From NCBI RefSeq assembly GCF_044891285.1, contig NZ_JAUIYO010000002.1, positions 434,001 to 498,000 of the forward strand: a stretch of 64,000 nucleotides of DNA. The letters run 5' to 3'. The notes under the pieces were generated by a model. That model was not told where the DNA came from. It was given only the letters and a program-made list of their open reading frames with translations, and did not search any database. This document shows positions 26,342 to 33,828 of this stretch, piece by piece (positions within the stretch are counted from its first letter, which is position 1; every line of letters begins with the position of its first letter). The stretch comes from Pseudobacillus lumedeiriae. GTDB taxonomy: Bacteria > Bacillota > Bacilli > Bacillales > Domibacillaceae. Position numbers and translations under genes: made by a program.

Positions 26342-27931
26342 TTGAAAACATATCAAGACATTTTTATGAAGAGAATGAATACAACTTTTCAACGCTGGAG
26401 CAGCCAGCCATTCGTTACTGAAAGAGAGCTATATCGATTTCTTTATTTATTCAAGAAAGCAGCTGATTCCATCGGATTAAAGGAATTGGCCGACAGTGCC
26501 TCTGTTAAGCTTGAACAACTAAATAAAGGAGGAAATAAAAATTGGAGCAAGGAAGAATGGCGGCCTTTTTTGGCTGAGCTGTTGAGAAACGATGATGGAT
26601 CCATTCAAAAAAAACAGCGGGCTGAGAAAAGAGGTGAGGTGATCCTTTTTATCGAAAGTGATATTGAAAGGCTGACCGCTTTGAGGAAGGAAATGGAAAA
26701 TGAAGGGTGGGGAGTTTTGGCTGCTATGACAGCAAAGAAAGGCTTGTTCCTCTTCTTAACAAAGCATCCAGACCTCTTGCTTATTGATTTAGATCTCCCT
26801 AAAGACAGCGGGATGGAACTGCTCAGAGAGATTAACGAGACAGCCGGCAATCGCTTTACCCCGATTGTTGCCGTGAGTTCAAAACGAGGCAAACAAGAGC
26901 GGATAAAAGCTTATGAAGCCGGAGTGCTTGACTATATTGAAATGCCCGTGGAGCCGGATGAACTGATGATCCGTATGAAGAACAAAATAAATTACTCTAA
27001 CTTAATGAAGGGGATTGTGCTCATAGATGAACTAACAGGAGCGTTTAGCCGCAAATTTTTTAATGTGGAAATCAAACGACAGCTTCACCTGTTAAGAGAA
27101 TCAGCCCTTCCTTTTTCTGTGGCTATGCTTGATTTAGATCATTTTAAAAAAGTCAATGATACATACGGTCATGCTGTGGGAGATGAAGTGTTAAAGGAAT
27201 TTAGCCGCATCGTGAGAAGCCGGATTCATCAAGGAGATTTCTTTATTCGTTTTGGAGGAGAGGAATTTGTATTACTTATGCCGAATTGTACGGCAGTAAA
27301 GGCGAAACAAATGATTCAATCGATTATTGAGGAGTTTAAACAACATGTATTTACGTTCGAAGAATATGTCTTTTCCTGCAGCTTCTCTGGGGGAGTGATC
27401 GAGGTGAATCATGCAGATGATCAGCCGGAAGAGTTTTTAAAGAAAGCGGACCTCGCTCTTTATTCTTCTAAAGTTAATGGCCGCGGTAAAGTGACGAATT
27501 ATCAAGAGGTAGATTCTCCTCTGGATCAGGAGAAGCTGCTGCGAATTGGAATTATTGATGATGACGGAGTGATTCGCCGGATGCTTGAAGATCAGCTTCA
27601 AAGCATGTCATTCGGAGAGTATCAGACAGACATTCGTTCCTTTAAAGAAGGAGAAGCCTTTTTTAATGATAACTGGTATAAACAGGGCGGGAAATATATT
27701 ATTTTACTTGATGGCGTCATGCCAAAGATAGACGGTATTGAAGTACTGCAGCGTTTGCGTCAAGAATTTCCAGAAGAAGACTTTGTCATTATTATGCTGA
27801 CAGGAAGAAAAAGCGAGAAAGATATTGTCAAAGCGCTGGAGCTCGGTGCGGACGATTATTTGACAAAGCCATTCAGTATTAAAGAGCTGGAAGCCCGCGT
27901 CCGCCGGCTTGCTATGAGAATCGTTGATTAG
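26342..27931 (+). CDS. Diguanylate cyclase with REC-GGDEF-REC architecture
   Basis: About 529 residues. After an N-terminal helical region (about 1-95) comes a receiver-like domain (about 99-215), a GGDEF domain (about 220-390) with active site FGGEEF (305-309), and a second receiver (about 400-525). The second receiver is complete (IIDDD, phosphoacceptor Asp457 in LLDGVMP, Lys509 in TKPF). The first lacks the Lys (EMPVEP) and has an altered acidic patch (FIESD), so it probably is not phosphorylated. The inhibitory RxxD site before GGEEF reads HQGD, so product inhibition may be lost. It should make c-di-GMP. TTG 26342 is chosen because AAGGGGGG lies seven bases upstream. Confidence 0.88.
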   Translation: MKTYQDIFMKRMNTTFQRWSSQPFVTERELYRFLYLFKKAADSIGLKELADSASVKLEQLNKGGNKNWSKEEWRPFLAELLRNDDGSIQKKQRAEKRGEVILFIESDIERLTALRKEMENEGWGVLAAMTAKKGLFLFLTKHPDLLLIDLDLPKDSGMELLREINETAGNRFTPIVAVSSKRGKQERIKAYEAGVLDYIEMPVEPDELMIRMKNKINYSNLMKGIVLIDELTGAFSRKFFNVEIKRQLHLLRESALPFSVAMLDLDHFKKVNDTYGHAVGDEVLKEFSRIVRSRIHQGDFFIRFGGEEFVLLMPNCTAVKAKQMIQSIIEEFKQHVFTFEEYVFSCSFSGGVIEVNHADDQPEEFLKKADLALYSSKVNGRGKVTNYQEVDSPLDQEKLLRIGIIDDDGVIRRMLEDQLQSMSFGEYQTDIRSFKEGEAFFNDNWYKQGGKYIILLDGVMPKIDGIEVLQRLRQEFPEEDFVIIMLTGRKSEKDIVKALELGADDYLTKPFSIKELEARVRRLAMRIVD

Positions 27932-27970
27932 TCTGCTTTTCTTGTAACGATAAAAAAAGGAGAGGTTGTT

Positions 27971-29152
27971 GTGCTGGAAGAAATCTATCACTCTTTAGAA
28001 AATAACTTCGAAGACACGGTGAAAATGAGAAGATATTTGCATCAACATCCGGAACTATCATTTGAAGAAGAAGAAACACCGAAGCTAATTGCCCAAACGC
28101 TTAGAGAGATGGGAATCGAAACGAAAGAAGGAGTCGGCGGACGGGGAGTAGTAGGGATCATTCGCGGGAAGAAGCCGGGGAAAACGGTTGCATTGAGGGC
28201 TGACTTTGATGCGTTGCCGATTCAAGACTTAAAAGAAGTGCCTTATCGTTCGACTGTTCCTGGTAAAATGCACGCATGCGGCCATGATGCCCATACAGCC
28301 ACCTTGCTGTCAGTTGCCAAAGCACTTCAGGAGAAACGTGATGCCTTATGCGGAACTGTCGTGCTCATTCATCAATTTGCAGAAGAACTTGTTCCCGGCG
28401 GCGCGCGGGAGATGATTAAAGATGGATGCCTGGATGGGGTGGACGCTATTTTCGGTACTCACTTATGGTCAACGATTCCAGTTGGACAAGCTGCTTTTCA
28501 GCCGCAGGCGATTATGGCATCAGCTGATCACTTTGAAGTAGAGATCATTGGACGAGGCGGTCATGGCGGCTTGCCTCATGAAACGATTGATCCGATTGTT
28601 ATTGGCACAAATTGGGTGCAATTAGTACAGCAAATTGTCAGCCGAAGCGTTAGTCCTCTTGATTCAGCGGTCATTTCTGTTGGAGCCTTTCATGGCGGTG
28701 ATGCTTTTAATATTATTCCGGAGAAGGTCTCTATTAAAGGAACAGTGAGAACCTTACGAGCAGACGTGCGGCAAATGGTTGAACAGAAGATGGAGGCTAT
28801 TCTCCGCTCGTTATGCGAAGGGGCTGGAGCTTCTTATCAATACCAATATGTAAAAGGGTACCCGCCTGTTATGAACCATGCTGCTGAAACAAATTTCGTC
28901 CAGTCGTGTGCTGAAGAAGTGCTCGGCAGCAGTAACTGTTACATCACTGAACCATTAATGGTTGGAGAAGATTTTGCTTATTATTTACAGAAAGTTCCGG
29001 GTACTTTCTTTTTAACCGGTGCGGGCAATCCTGCAAAGAACGCAGTCTATTCGCACCATCATCCGATGTTTGACATTGATGAACAGGCTATGCTCTATGC
29101 CGGTAAAATTTTAGCCTCTGCTGCCTGGAAGTTTTTAAATGAACAGGCATAA
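27971..29152 (+). CDS. M20D-family amidohydrolase (aminoacylase/YhaA-like)
   Basis: 393 residues. Metal and catalytic motifs of the M20D amidohydrolases are present: RADFDALP, HACGHDAHTA, FAEELVPGGA (general-base Glu), GTHLWS, RGGHGGLPHETIDP and the C-terminal SHHHPMFDID. These enzymes deacylate N-acyl amino acids or similar amides. GTG start with AAAGGAGAGG upstream. It stands between the cyclase and mapB, same strand, 39 bases after the cyclase. Exact substrate unknown. Confidence 0.87.
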   Translation: MLEEIYHSLENNFEDTVKMRRYLHQHPELSFEEEETPKLIAQTLREMGIETKEGVGGRGVVGIIRGKKPGKTVALRADFDALPIQDLKEVPYRSTVPGKMHACGHDAHTATLLSVAKALQEKRDALCGTVVLIHQFAEELVPGGAREMIKDGCLDGVDAIFGTHLWSTIPVGQAAFQPQAIMASADHFEVEIIGRGGHGGLPHETIDPIVIGTNWVQLVQQIVSRSVSPLDSAVISVGAFHGGDAFNIIPEKVSIKGTVRTLRADVRQMVEQKMEAILRSLCEGAGASYQYQYVKGYPPVMNHAAETNFVQSCAEEVLGSSNCYITEPLMVGEDFAYYLQKVPGTFFLTGAGNPAKNAVYSHHHPMFDIDEQAMLYAGKILASAAWKFLNEQA

Positions 29153-29225
29153 GCCGCTTTTCAAGAAGATGTAATTTCTGTATAGTATGTTACGGAAGAG
29201 AAATTTAAGATAAAGGAAGAGTTCG

Positions 29226-29969
29226 ATGATTATAAAAACCGAAGAAGAACTGCAGTCGTTGAAAAAAATCGGTAAAATTGTTGCGGAAATCCGTGATGAA
29301 ATGCGGGGTGCAACAAAGCCCGGCGTAACGACGAAAGAATTGGATGAATTGGGCGGAAGATTATTTGCGGAAAAAGGAGCTGTATCGGGTCCAAAAAGCG
29401 AATATGATTTTCCAGGATACACGTGCATCAGTGTAAATGATGAAGTAGCGCATGGCATTCCGGGCAGCCGGGTGATCAAAGAAGGTGACCTTGTAAATAT
29501 CGATGTGTCTGGCTCATACGAAGGTTATTTTGCAGATACTGGTATTTCATTCGTCGTAGGGGAAGGCGATCCTTTACTCTTTAAGCTATGCGAAACAGCG
29601 GAAACAGCGTTGGAGCGCGGTCTGCTGAAAGCAAAAGCCGGAGCAAAGCAAAATCAAATCGGTAAAGCAGTCATGAACGAAGCAAAGCGCAATGGATTTA
29701 CAGTGATCAAGAATTTAACAGGCCATGGCGTTGGGCGTGCGCTTCATGAAGCTCCAGATCACATCTTAAATTACTTTGATCCGTGGGATAATGCATTATT
29801 GAAAGAGGGCATGGTGATTGCATTCGAACCATTTATTTCTGCTAAAGCGGAGATGATTGTAGAAGGAGGCGATGGCTGGACATTTAAAACACCGGATGGC
29901 AGCCTCGTTGCACAAATTGAACATACGATTGTCATTACAAAAGATGAACCCATTATTTTAACGAAATAA
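29226..29969 (+). CDS. map: Type I methionine aminopeptidase
   Basis: 247 residues. Dinuclear metal ligands appear in order: Asp in NIDVSG, Asp in ADTGISF, His in GHGVGRALHEAP, Glu in IAFEPF and Glu in AQIEHTIV; the substrate His is in VAHGIPG. It removes the initiator methionine from new proteins. It is not in the ribosomal-protein cluster with secY-adk, so it is probably the second MAP of the genome, like B. subtilis MapB (YflG). Start has AAAGGAAGAG upstream. Confidence 0.93.
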   Translation: MIIKTEEELQSLKKIGKIVAEIRDEMRGATKPGVTTKELDELGGRLFAEKGAVSGPKSEYDFPGYTCISVNDEVAHGIPGSRVIKEGDLVNIDVSGSYEGYFADTGISFVVGEGDPLLFKLCETAETALERGLLKAKAGAKQNQIGKAVMNEAKRNGFTVIKNLTGHGVGRALHEAPDHILNYFDPWDNALLKEGMVIAFEPFISAKAEMIVEGGDGWTFKTPDGSLVAQIEHTIVITKDEPIILTK

Positions 29970-29981
29970 ATGAATATAGAG

Positions 29982-30008
29982 CCAAATGCTGTGTGCATTT
30001 GGTTTTTT
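29982..30008 (+). terminator. Terminator of map
   Basis: Stem CCAAATGC / GCATTTGG followed by six T, 12 bases after the stop. Confidence 0.8.
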
Positions 30009-30015
30009 AATTTTG

Positions 30016-30149
30016 GCTATGTTCATGACTAATGTTGATTTTTCCCCTTTGTTGATTGGAGGGGAAGGAGCGGGACTCCTCCGGAAAAAGCGTGTCCACG
30101 GGGAAACCCCGCAGAAAGAGACGCTCCAGCAGAAATCTAACAAAGCCTA
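30016..30149. repeat. Dispersed intergenic repeat, copy 2 (longest)
   Basis: Begins GGCTATGTTCATGACTA and ends AACAAAGCC, so its ends are near-inverted repeats; inside are TTTGTTGATTGGAGGGGAA, the GACTCCTCCGGAAAAAGCG core, a CCACGGGGAAACCCCG hairpin and CAGCAGAAATC. Shares the outer blocks with copies at 7745 and 31296 and the core with the copy at 38440. Confidence 0.7.
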
Positions 30150-30171
30150 AATTTTATAAATAACTAACAAA

Positions 30172-30215
30172 TCGAAATCGTTACTATTTACAAAACGGAA
30201 TGATTTCGATATAAT
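30172..30215 (+). promoter_or_regulatory. znuA promoter with two Zur-like boxes
   Basis: -35 TTTACA (30187-30192), 17-base spacer, -10 TATAAT (30210-30215). Two 7-1-7 elements resemble the Bacillus Zur box TCGTAATNATTACGA: TCGAAATCGTTACTA at 30172-30186, just upstream of the -35, and ACGGAATGATTTCGA at 30195-30209, filling the spacer. Each differs from consensus at three positions. Their placement fits zinc-dependent repression of znuA. Confidence 0.72.
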
Positions 30216-30256
30216 CTTCCTAGTTATCTATTTTATATTGTTTAGGAGGAACTACA

Positions 30257-31234
30257 TTGTCTCGTTTTCTAAAAATCTTCTTTATTTTCACGGTCATCGT
30301 GTTTCTTGCGGCTTGTGGACAAAAAGAAGCGAATAAACAAGATCATAGCAAAGAAAAAGAATCCATAAAAGTATATACAACCATTTATCCGTTAACTTTT
30401 TTTACGGAAGAAATCGGTAAACAATATGTAGATGTGAAAAGCGTTCTGCCTGCTGGAGTAGATGAGCATACATACGAACCGACATCTAAAACAATGCTGG
30501 ATATTGCGGGTGCGGATTTATTTTTGTATAACGGACTTGGGCTTGAGCCGTTTGGGAAGAAAGTGCAAGAATCAATGAAAAGTGAAGATGTCCGCGTGGT
30601 TGAAGTAGGGGAAGAAATTGATTTAGACAGCCTTTATCACCATAAAGAAGAAGCTGAGGAACATGAAGGAGATCATCATGATCATGAACATGATGGACAT
30701 ACACATGGAAGTATCGATCCTCACATCTGGATAGACCCGACATTGTCCATGCAGATGGCAGGAGTAATTAAAGAACAACTATCAGAGCTTGATCCAGAAC
30801 ATCAAAAAGAGTTTGAAAAAAACTATGAAGCATTAAAAGACAAATTAACAAAGCTGGATAAAGAATTCCATGAAGTCGCCGATAGAGCTGATAACAAAGA
30901 ATTTCTCGTGTCACATGCAGCTTTCGGCTATTGGGAAAAAAATTACGGGATTAAGCAAATTAGCGTAGCCGGTCTGTCACCTACGAATGAGCCTTCACAA
31001 AAACAACTGAAGGAAATCATTGAAACAGCGAAAGAGCACCAAATTAAATACGTGATCTTCGAACAAAACGTGACGCCGAAAGTAGCGAAAGTGGTACAAG
31101 TGGAATTAAAGGCAGAAGCGTTGAAAATTCATAACCTTTCCGTGCTTACGAAGGAAGATGAAAAAAGTGGGGAAGATTATTTTACGCTGATGGAACAAAA
31201 CATTCAAACATTGAAAAAAGCAATAGAGAAATAA
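30257..31234 (+). CDS. znuA: Zinc ABC transporter substrate-binding lipoprotein
   Basis: 325 residues. Lipoprotein signal with lipobox LAAC, Cys20. It has the cluster A-I fold signatures TTIYPLTFFTEEIG, PAGVDEHTYEPT, DPHIWIDP and SHAAFGYW, and a His/Asp/Glu-rich loop (about residues 128-155, HHKEEAEEHEGDHHDHEHDG) typical of zinc-specific members. It captures Zn2+ outside the membrane. TTG start with TTAGGAGGAAC upstream. No znuB/znuC permease or ATPase is adjacent, so it is an orphan here. Confidence 0.93.
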   Translation: MSRFLKIFFIFTVIVFLAACGQKEANKQDHSKEKESIKVYTTIYPLTFFTEEIGKQYVDVKSVLPAGVDEHTYEPTSKTMLDIAGADLFLYNGLGLEPFGKKVQESMKSEDVRVVEVGEEIDLDSLYHHKEEAEEHEGDHHDHEHDGHTHGSIDPHIWIDPTLSMQMAGVIKEQLSELDPEHQKEFEKNYEALKDKLTKLDKEFHEVADRADNKEFLVSHAAFGYWEKNYGIKQISVAGLSPTNEPSQKQLKEIIETAKEHQIKYVIFEQNVTPKVAKVVQVELKAEALKIHNLSVLTKEDEKSGEDYFTLMEQNIQTLKKAIEK

Positions 31235-31238
31235 GGAT

Positions 31239-31293
31239 AAAAAGAACGGTCTTCAAAGTGAGTGAATAACTGACTGCGAGGCCGTCCTTTTTT
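31239..31293 (+). terminator. Terminator of znuA
   Basis: Extended imperfect stem AAAGAACGGTCTTC / GAGGCCGTCCTTTTTT with G-U pairs and a final T run. Confidence 0.65.
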
Positions 31294-31295
31294 AT

Positions 31296-31391
31296 GTGGC
31301 TATATAACGACTAGTGTTGATCTTGCTCATTTGTTGATTAGAGTGGAAAACGAGCGCCCGCAGCGGAAATCAACAGGGGGTAACAAAGCCT
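31296..31391. repeat. Dispersed intergenic repeat, copy 3
   Basis: Starts TGTGGCTATATAACGACTAGTGTTGATC and ends CAGCGGAAATCAACAGGGGG then TAACAAAGCC; GGCTAT and AACAAAGCC ends and GTTGATT / AATCAAC inner arms match copies 1 and 2. Sits right after the znuA terminator. Confidence 0.68.
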
Positions 31392-31487
31392 TTCAGTTAT
31401 AAATTGAACTTTCATATGAAAAGAGACATGATGTAACCGGTCGATACTGATGAGAAGAAGAAGAGTGAGAAGTTCATTTGGTATATG

Positions 31488-31619
31488 TTATTCTTCTCGT
31501 TTTGACAGGCAGCGGTCACATTCCATCATATACGATTCTGCTTGTTCAGACATATGTTCTCCGCATTCAGGACATGTTTTGGGTGGAAGGGATCTAAAAA
31601 ATTCTAATGGGCTCATCAT
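31488..31619 (-). CDS. yhfH: YhfH-family small zinc-finger-like protein
   Basis: A 43-residue ORF. It starts MMSPLEFFRSLPPKTCPECG and ends with CDRCLSKREE; CPEC and CDRC form a likely zinc ribbon. The (T/S)PLEFFRSLP opening is that of the short YhfH proteins of Bacillus. Ribosome site GGAGG is ten bases before the first of two ATG codons (31619, 31616). Function unknown. It lies downstream of znuA, on the opposite strand; I cannot tell whether zinc control extends to it. Confidence 0.78.
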   Translation of the reverse strand: MMSPLEFFRSLPPKTCPECGEHMSEQAESYMMECDRCLSKREE

Positions 31620-31794
31620 TCAGGTATTTCCTCCTTTTTATAAAACAGTTATTTTTTATTTTTTCTGTTATACAACAGTATATTCTTCTTGTTTTTGATT
31701 GTGAATAACAAAATGAAAGATATTGAAAATTAGTTCTGTAGTCCCGCGTGAAGCAGCAAACTGGAACGGTATTAAAATGCAACCCTACATTTTC

Positions 31795-31944
31795 TTGCTT
31801 TTTTGTTAGATAGGTGGTATAGTAAAGGAAGTTGTTTAAGTTCGTTTCAAAAGAGAGCAAGTTTGAATAACATTGTTTTCGTCTTGAAATAGTAATAAAC
31901 AGCAAGAAATGAATGAGCACGTGAAGCTCGAGGAGGATATTTAC
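31795..31944 (+). promoter_or_regulatory. Cold-shock gene promoter and long 5' leader
   Basis: -35 TTGCTT (31795-31800), 17-base spacer, -10 TATAGT (31818-31823). Transcription from about 31830 gives a leader of some 115 nt before the cold-shock start codon. Long structured leaders are usual for csp genes and help cold-specific translation (family knowledge). Together with the upstream AT-rich bases this accounts for the gap after yhfH. Confidence 0.65.
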
Positions 31945-32145
31945 ATGTTACAAGGTAAAGTAAAATGGTTTAATGCAGAAAAAGGTTTCGGATTCATCGA
32001 AGTTGAAGGACAAGACGATGTATTCGTACATTTCTCAGCTATTCAAGGCGATGGCTACAAAACTTTAGAAGAAGGCCAAAGCGTTTCTTTCGAAGTTGTT
32101 GAAGGACCACGCGGACCACAAGCTGCTAACGTAGAAAAACAATAA
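31945..32145 (+). CDS. Cold-shock protein (CspA/CspB family)
   Basis: 66 residues, single OB fold. RNP1 KGFGFIEVEG and RNP2 DVFVHFSAI are intact. It binds single-stranded RNA/DNA as a chaperone. ATG 31945 is chosen over 31909: GAGGAGG lies upstream and the protein then starts MLQGKVKWFNAEKGFGF, the normal family N-terminus. Which Csp paralogue it is cannot be decided. Confidence 0.94.
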   Translation: MLQGKVKWFNAEKGFGFIEVEGQDDVFVHFSAIQGDGYKTLEEGQSVSFEVVEGPRGPQAANVEKQ

Positions 32146-32154
32146 TCACACATA

Positions 32155-32188
32155 TAAAAAAAGACGATGTACATGCATCGTCTTTTTT
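32155..32188 (+). terminator. Terminator of the cold-shock gene
   Basis: Stem AAAAAAGACGATG / CATCGTCTTTTTT. Confidence 0.85.
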
Positions 32189-32288
32189 CGTTATGTGGCG
32201 ATCAATATATAACTGTCTAAAGGACATTTTAATCGTTTCTAAAGCAGGGTCCGAAAAGAATAAATAGATGAAATCTCAAAAAGTGAAA

Positions 32289-32816
32289 CTAATCGACTTC
32301 TTTAAACTTCAACACTTTTCCGTTAGCCGCATCTACAAACACTTCCGCTTCACGTCGATAAATGGTCCCTATTTCCACATCATAAACTAAGCGATTATGA
32401 AAAGTATCTAAATTTATTTCGGTTACTGTTCCTCTTCCATTTACTTGATCTAAGGCTATTTTCTTCGCCTCTTCTATAGAGATGTTTGTTGAAATATTTT
32501 GAGGCTTATTTTTTTTAAGTTCATATTGACTAATTTCTGAAACTTTACCTGTTAAGGTATCGATGTCTACTTCAAATGTTTGATCCTTTTTGACAATCGT
32601 CACTTCGTATTCTTTAGACCCATCAGGGCTTTCTTCCATATGAATCTTCGTCACTATGCCTCCATTTAGTTCTCTTAACGCAATTCTTTCTGCCTTTATT
32701 TCGTCAATGCCCGCTTCTTTTGTTTGAGTTGTATCATCTGTCATAGCATATATGGCGGCCCCCATCAGGCCGATGATAATGATCGTTCCTATTATTAGCT
32801 TTGTTGTGAATTTCAT
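32289..32816 (-). CDS. Membrane-anchored PepSY-domain protein
   Basis: 175 residues. One N-terminal hydrophobic segment (residues 5-24, LIIGTIIIIGLMGAAIYAM) acts as an anchor or uncleaved signal; there is no lipobox cysteine. Two PepSY modules follow: about 38-95 (IKAERIALRELNGG to TGKVSEI) and about 110-173 (IEEAKKIALDQVNGRG to NGKVLKF). PepSY domains are thought to modulate extracellular peptidases. It sits just downstream of, and on the same strand as, the DUF2238 gene. Specific role unknown. Confidence 0.82.
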   Translation of the reverse strand: MKFTTKLIIGTIIIIGLMGAAIYAMTDDTTQTKEAGIDEIKAERIALRELNGGIVTKIHMEESPDGSKEYEVTIVKKDQTFEVDIDTLTGKVSEISQYELKKNKPQNISTNISIEEAKKIALDQVNGRGTVTEINLDTFHNRLVYDVEIGTIYRREAEVFVDAANGKVLKFKEVD

Positions 32817-32935
32817 GCTTAACCTTCCTTTGTGTCACGGGATGTGTATTTTAGCATTCCCGATATCATGTGCTTCAATGATATAAAAAGGACATGTGAA
32901 AACAGGAAATCTAGTTATGGAAAAAGGTGTGTCGT

Positions 32936-33571
32936 TCAAACGTTAGGTTTGTGATGATCCTTTTTTAGAAGCCGGTTATGCAAGTTTGAAAAAATAAGCA
33001 AGGCAAGGATTGAACCGACTAAGGCACAAGCCATGTCCCATTCAGCATCCCATATATCTCCTTGCGTATTTACAAAGTTTTTAGCTGCTTCTCCTCCACC
33101 CGACAGCTTAGTGAATATTGCTTCAATAATTTCATAAAGGGCTGCGACGGCAATCACAATGCTGATCGAAATAGCAAATAACCAACTTCCTTTTATAAGT
33201 GCTGTTTTTCGCAGTAAAACTTCCCTTACAACAATAGCAAATAATCCTTTTAGAAAATGGCCAAATCGGTCATAATCATTTCGTTTCAAATCAAAAACAT
33301 CTTTGATCCAGTCAAAAAGAGGCACTTTTGAATAAGTGTAATGTCCTCCAATAAACATGAGAATGGATAGGATGGCCATAATTACGTAAGACAGTGTGGT
33401 GAAACGAAACTTATTGTAGGTAGCTAATAAGATAATGATCCCAACCACAGCAGGGCTCACCTCTAATGCCCACTCTAAATACCCAGAAGGCTTGATGATG
33501 GACCATATAAAAACAGCCGCAACGACTAGCAATAAAAATAAGTGAATCTTTCTGTCTTTCGTTTCCCCCAA
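32936..33571 (-). CDS. DUF2238 (YjdF-type) integral membrane protein, copy 1
   Basis: About 211 residues with five to six hydrophobic helices. Family hallmarks are FIGGHYTYSKVPLFDWIKD, RNDYDRFGHFLKGLFA and NTQGDIWDAEWDM. Function of the family is unknown. The frame is open to GTG 33598, but TTG 33571 has TAGGAG eight bases upstream and matches the start of the paralogue at 47651-48268, so it is preferred. The two copies are clearly similar along their whole length. Confidence 0.82.
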   Translation of the reverse strand: MGETKDRKIHLFLLLVVAAVFIWSIIKPSGYLEWALEVSPAVVGIIILLATYNKFRFTTLSYVIMAILSILMFIGGHYTYSKVPLFDWIKDVFDLKRNDYDRFGHFLKGLFAIVVREVLLRKTALIKGSWLFAISISIVIAVAALYEIIEAIFTKLSGGGEAAKNFVNTQGDIWDAEWDMACALVGSILALLIFSNLHNRLLKKDHHKPNV

Positions 33572-33828
33572 TTCTTTCACTCCTAAAAGATTAATCACTA
33601 AGAAACAAACGTACAGCGAAAAACATACGCTATCCTTATTATTGCCTTTTCATTTACTTTTTACGCCTGCCTTTCAAATAACTGTTTTATGGGAGAAAAA
33701 ATGATTAAAGGTATAACCTTTTCATATATCAGGGGAAAATGGAAGTTATATGCTGAACAATTTTATGTTACTAGGAAATCGATCTGAGAAGTGAAGTGGA
33801 ATGATCGATTAAACAGGAGGTATGCGTC

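Noticed and set aside
31450..31698. 82-aa plus-strand ORF
   Set aside because: It is opposite the YhfH-like gene, which has a ribosome site and CPEC/CDRC motifs; the plus frame has neither.
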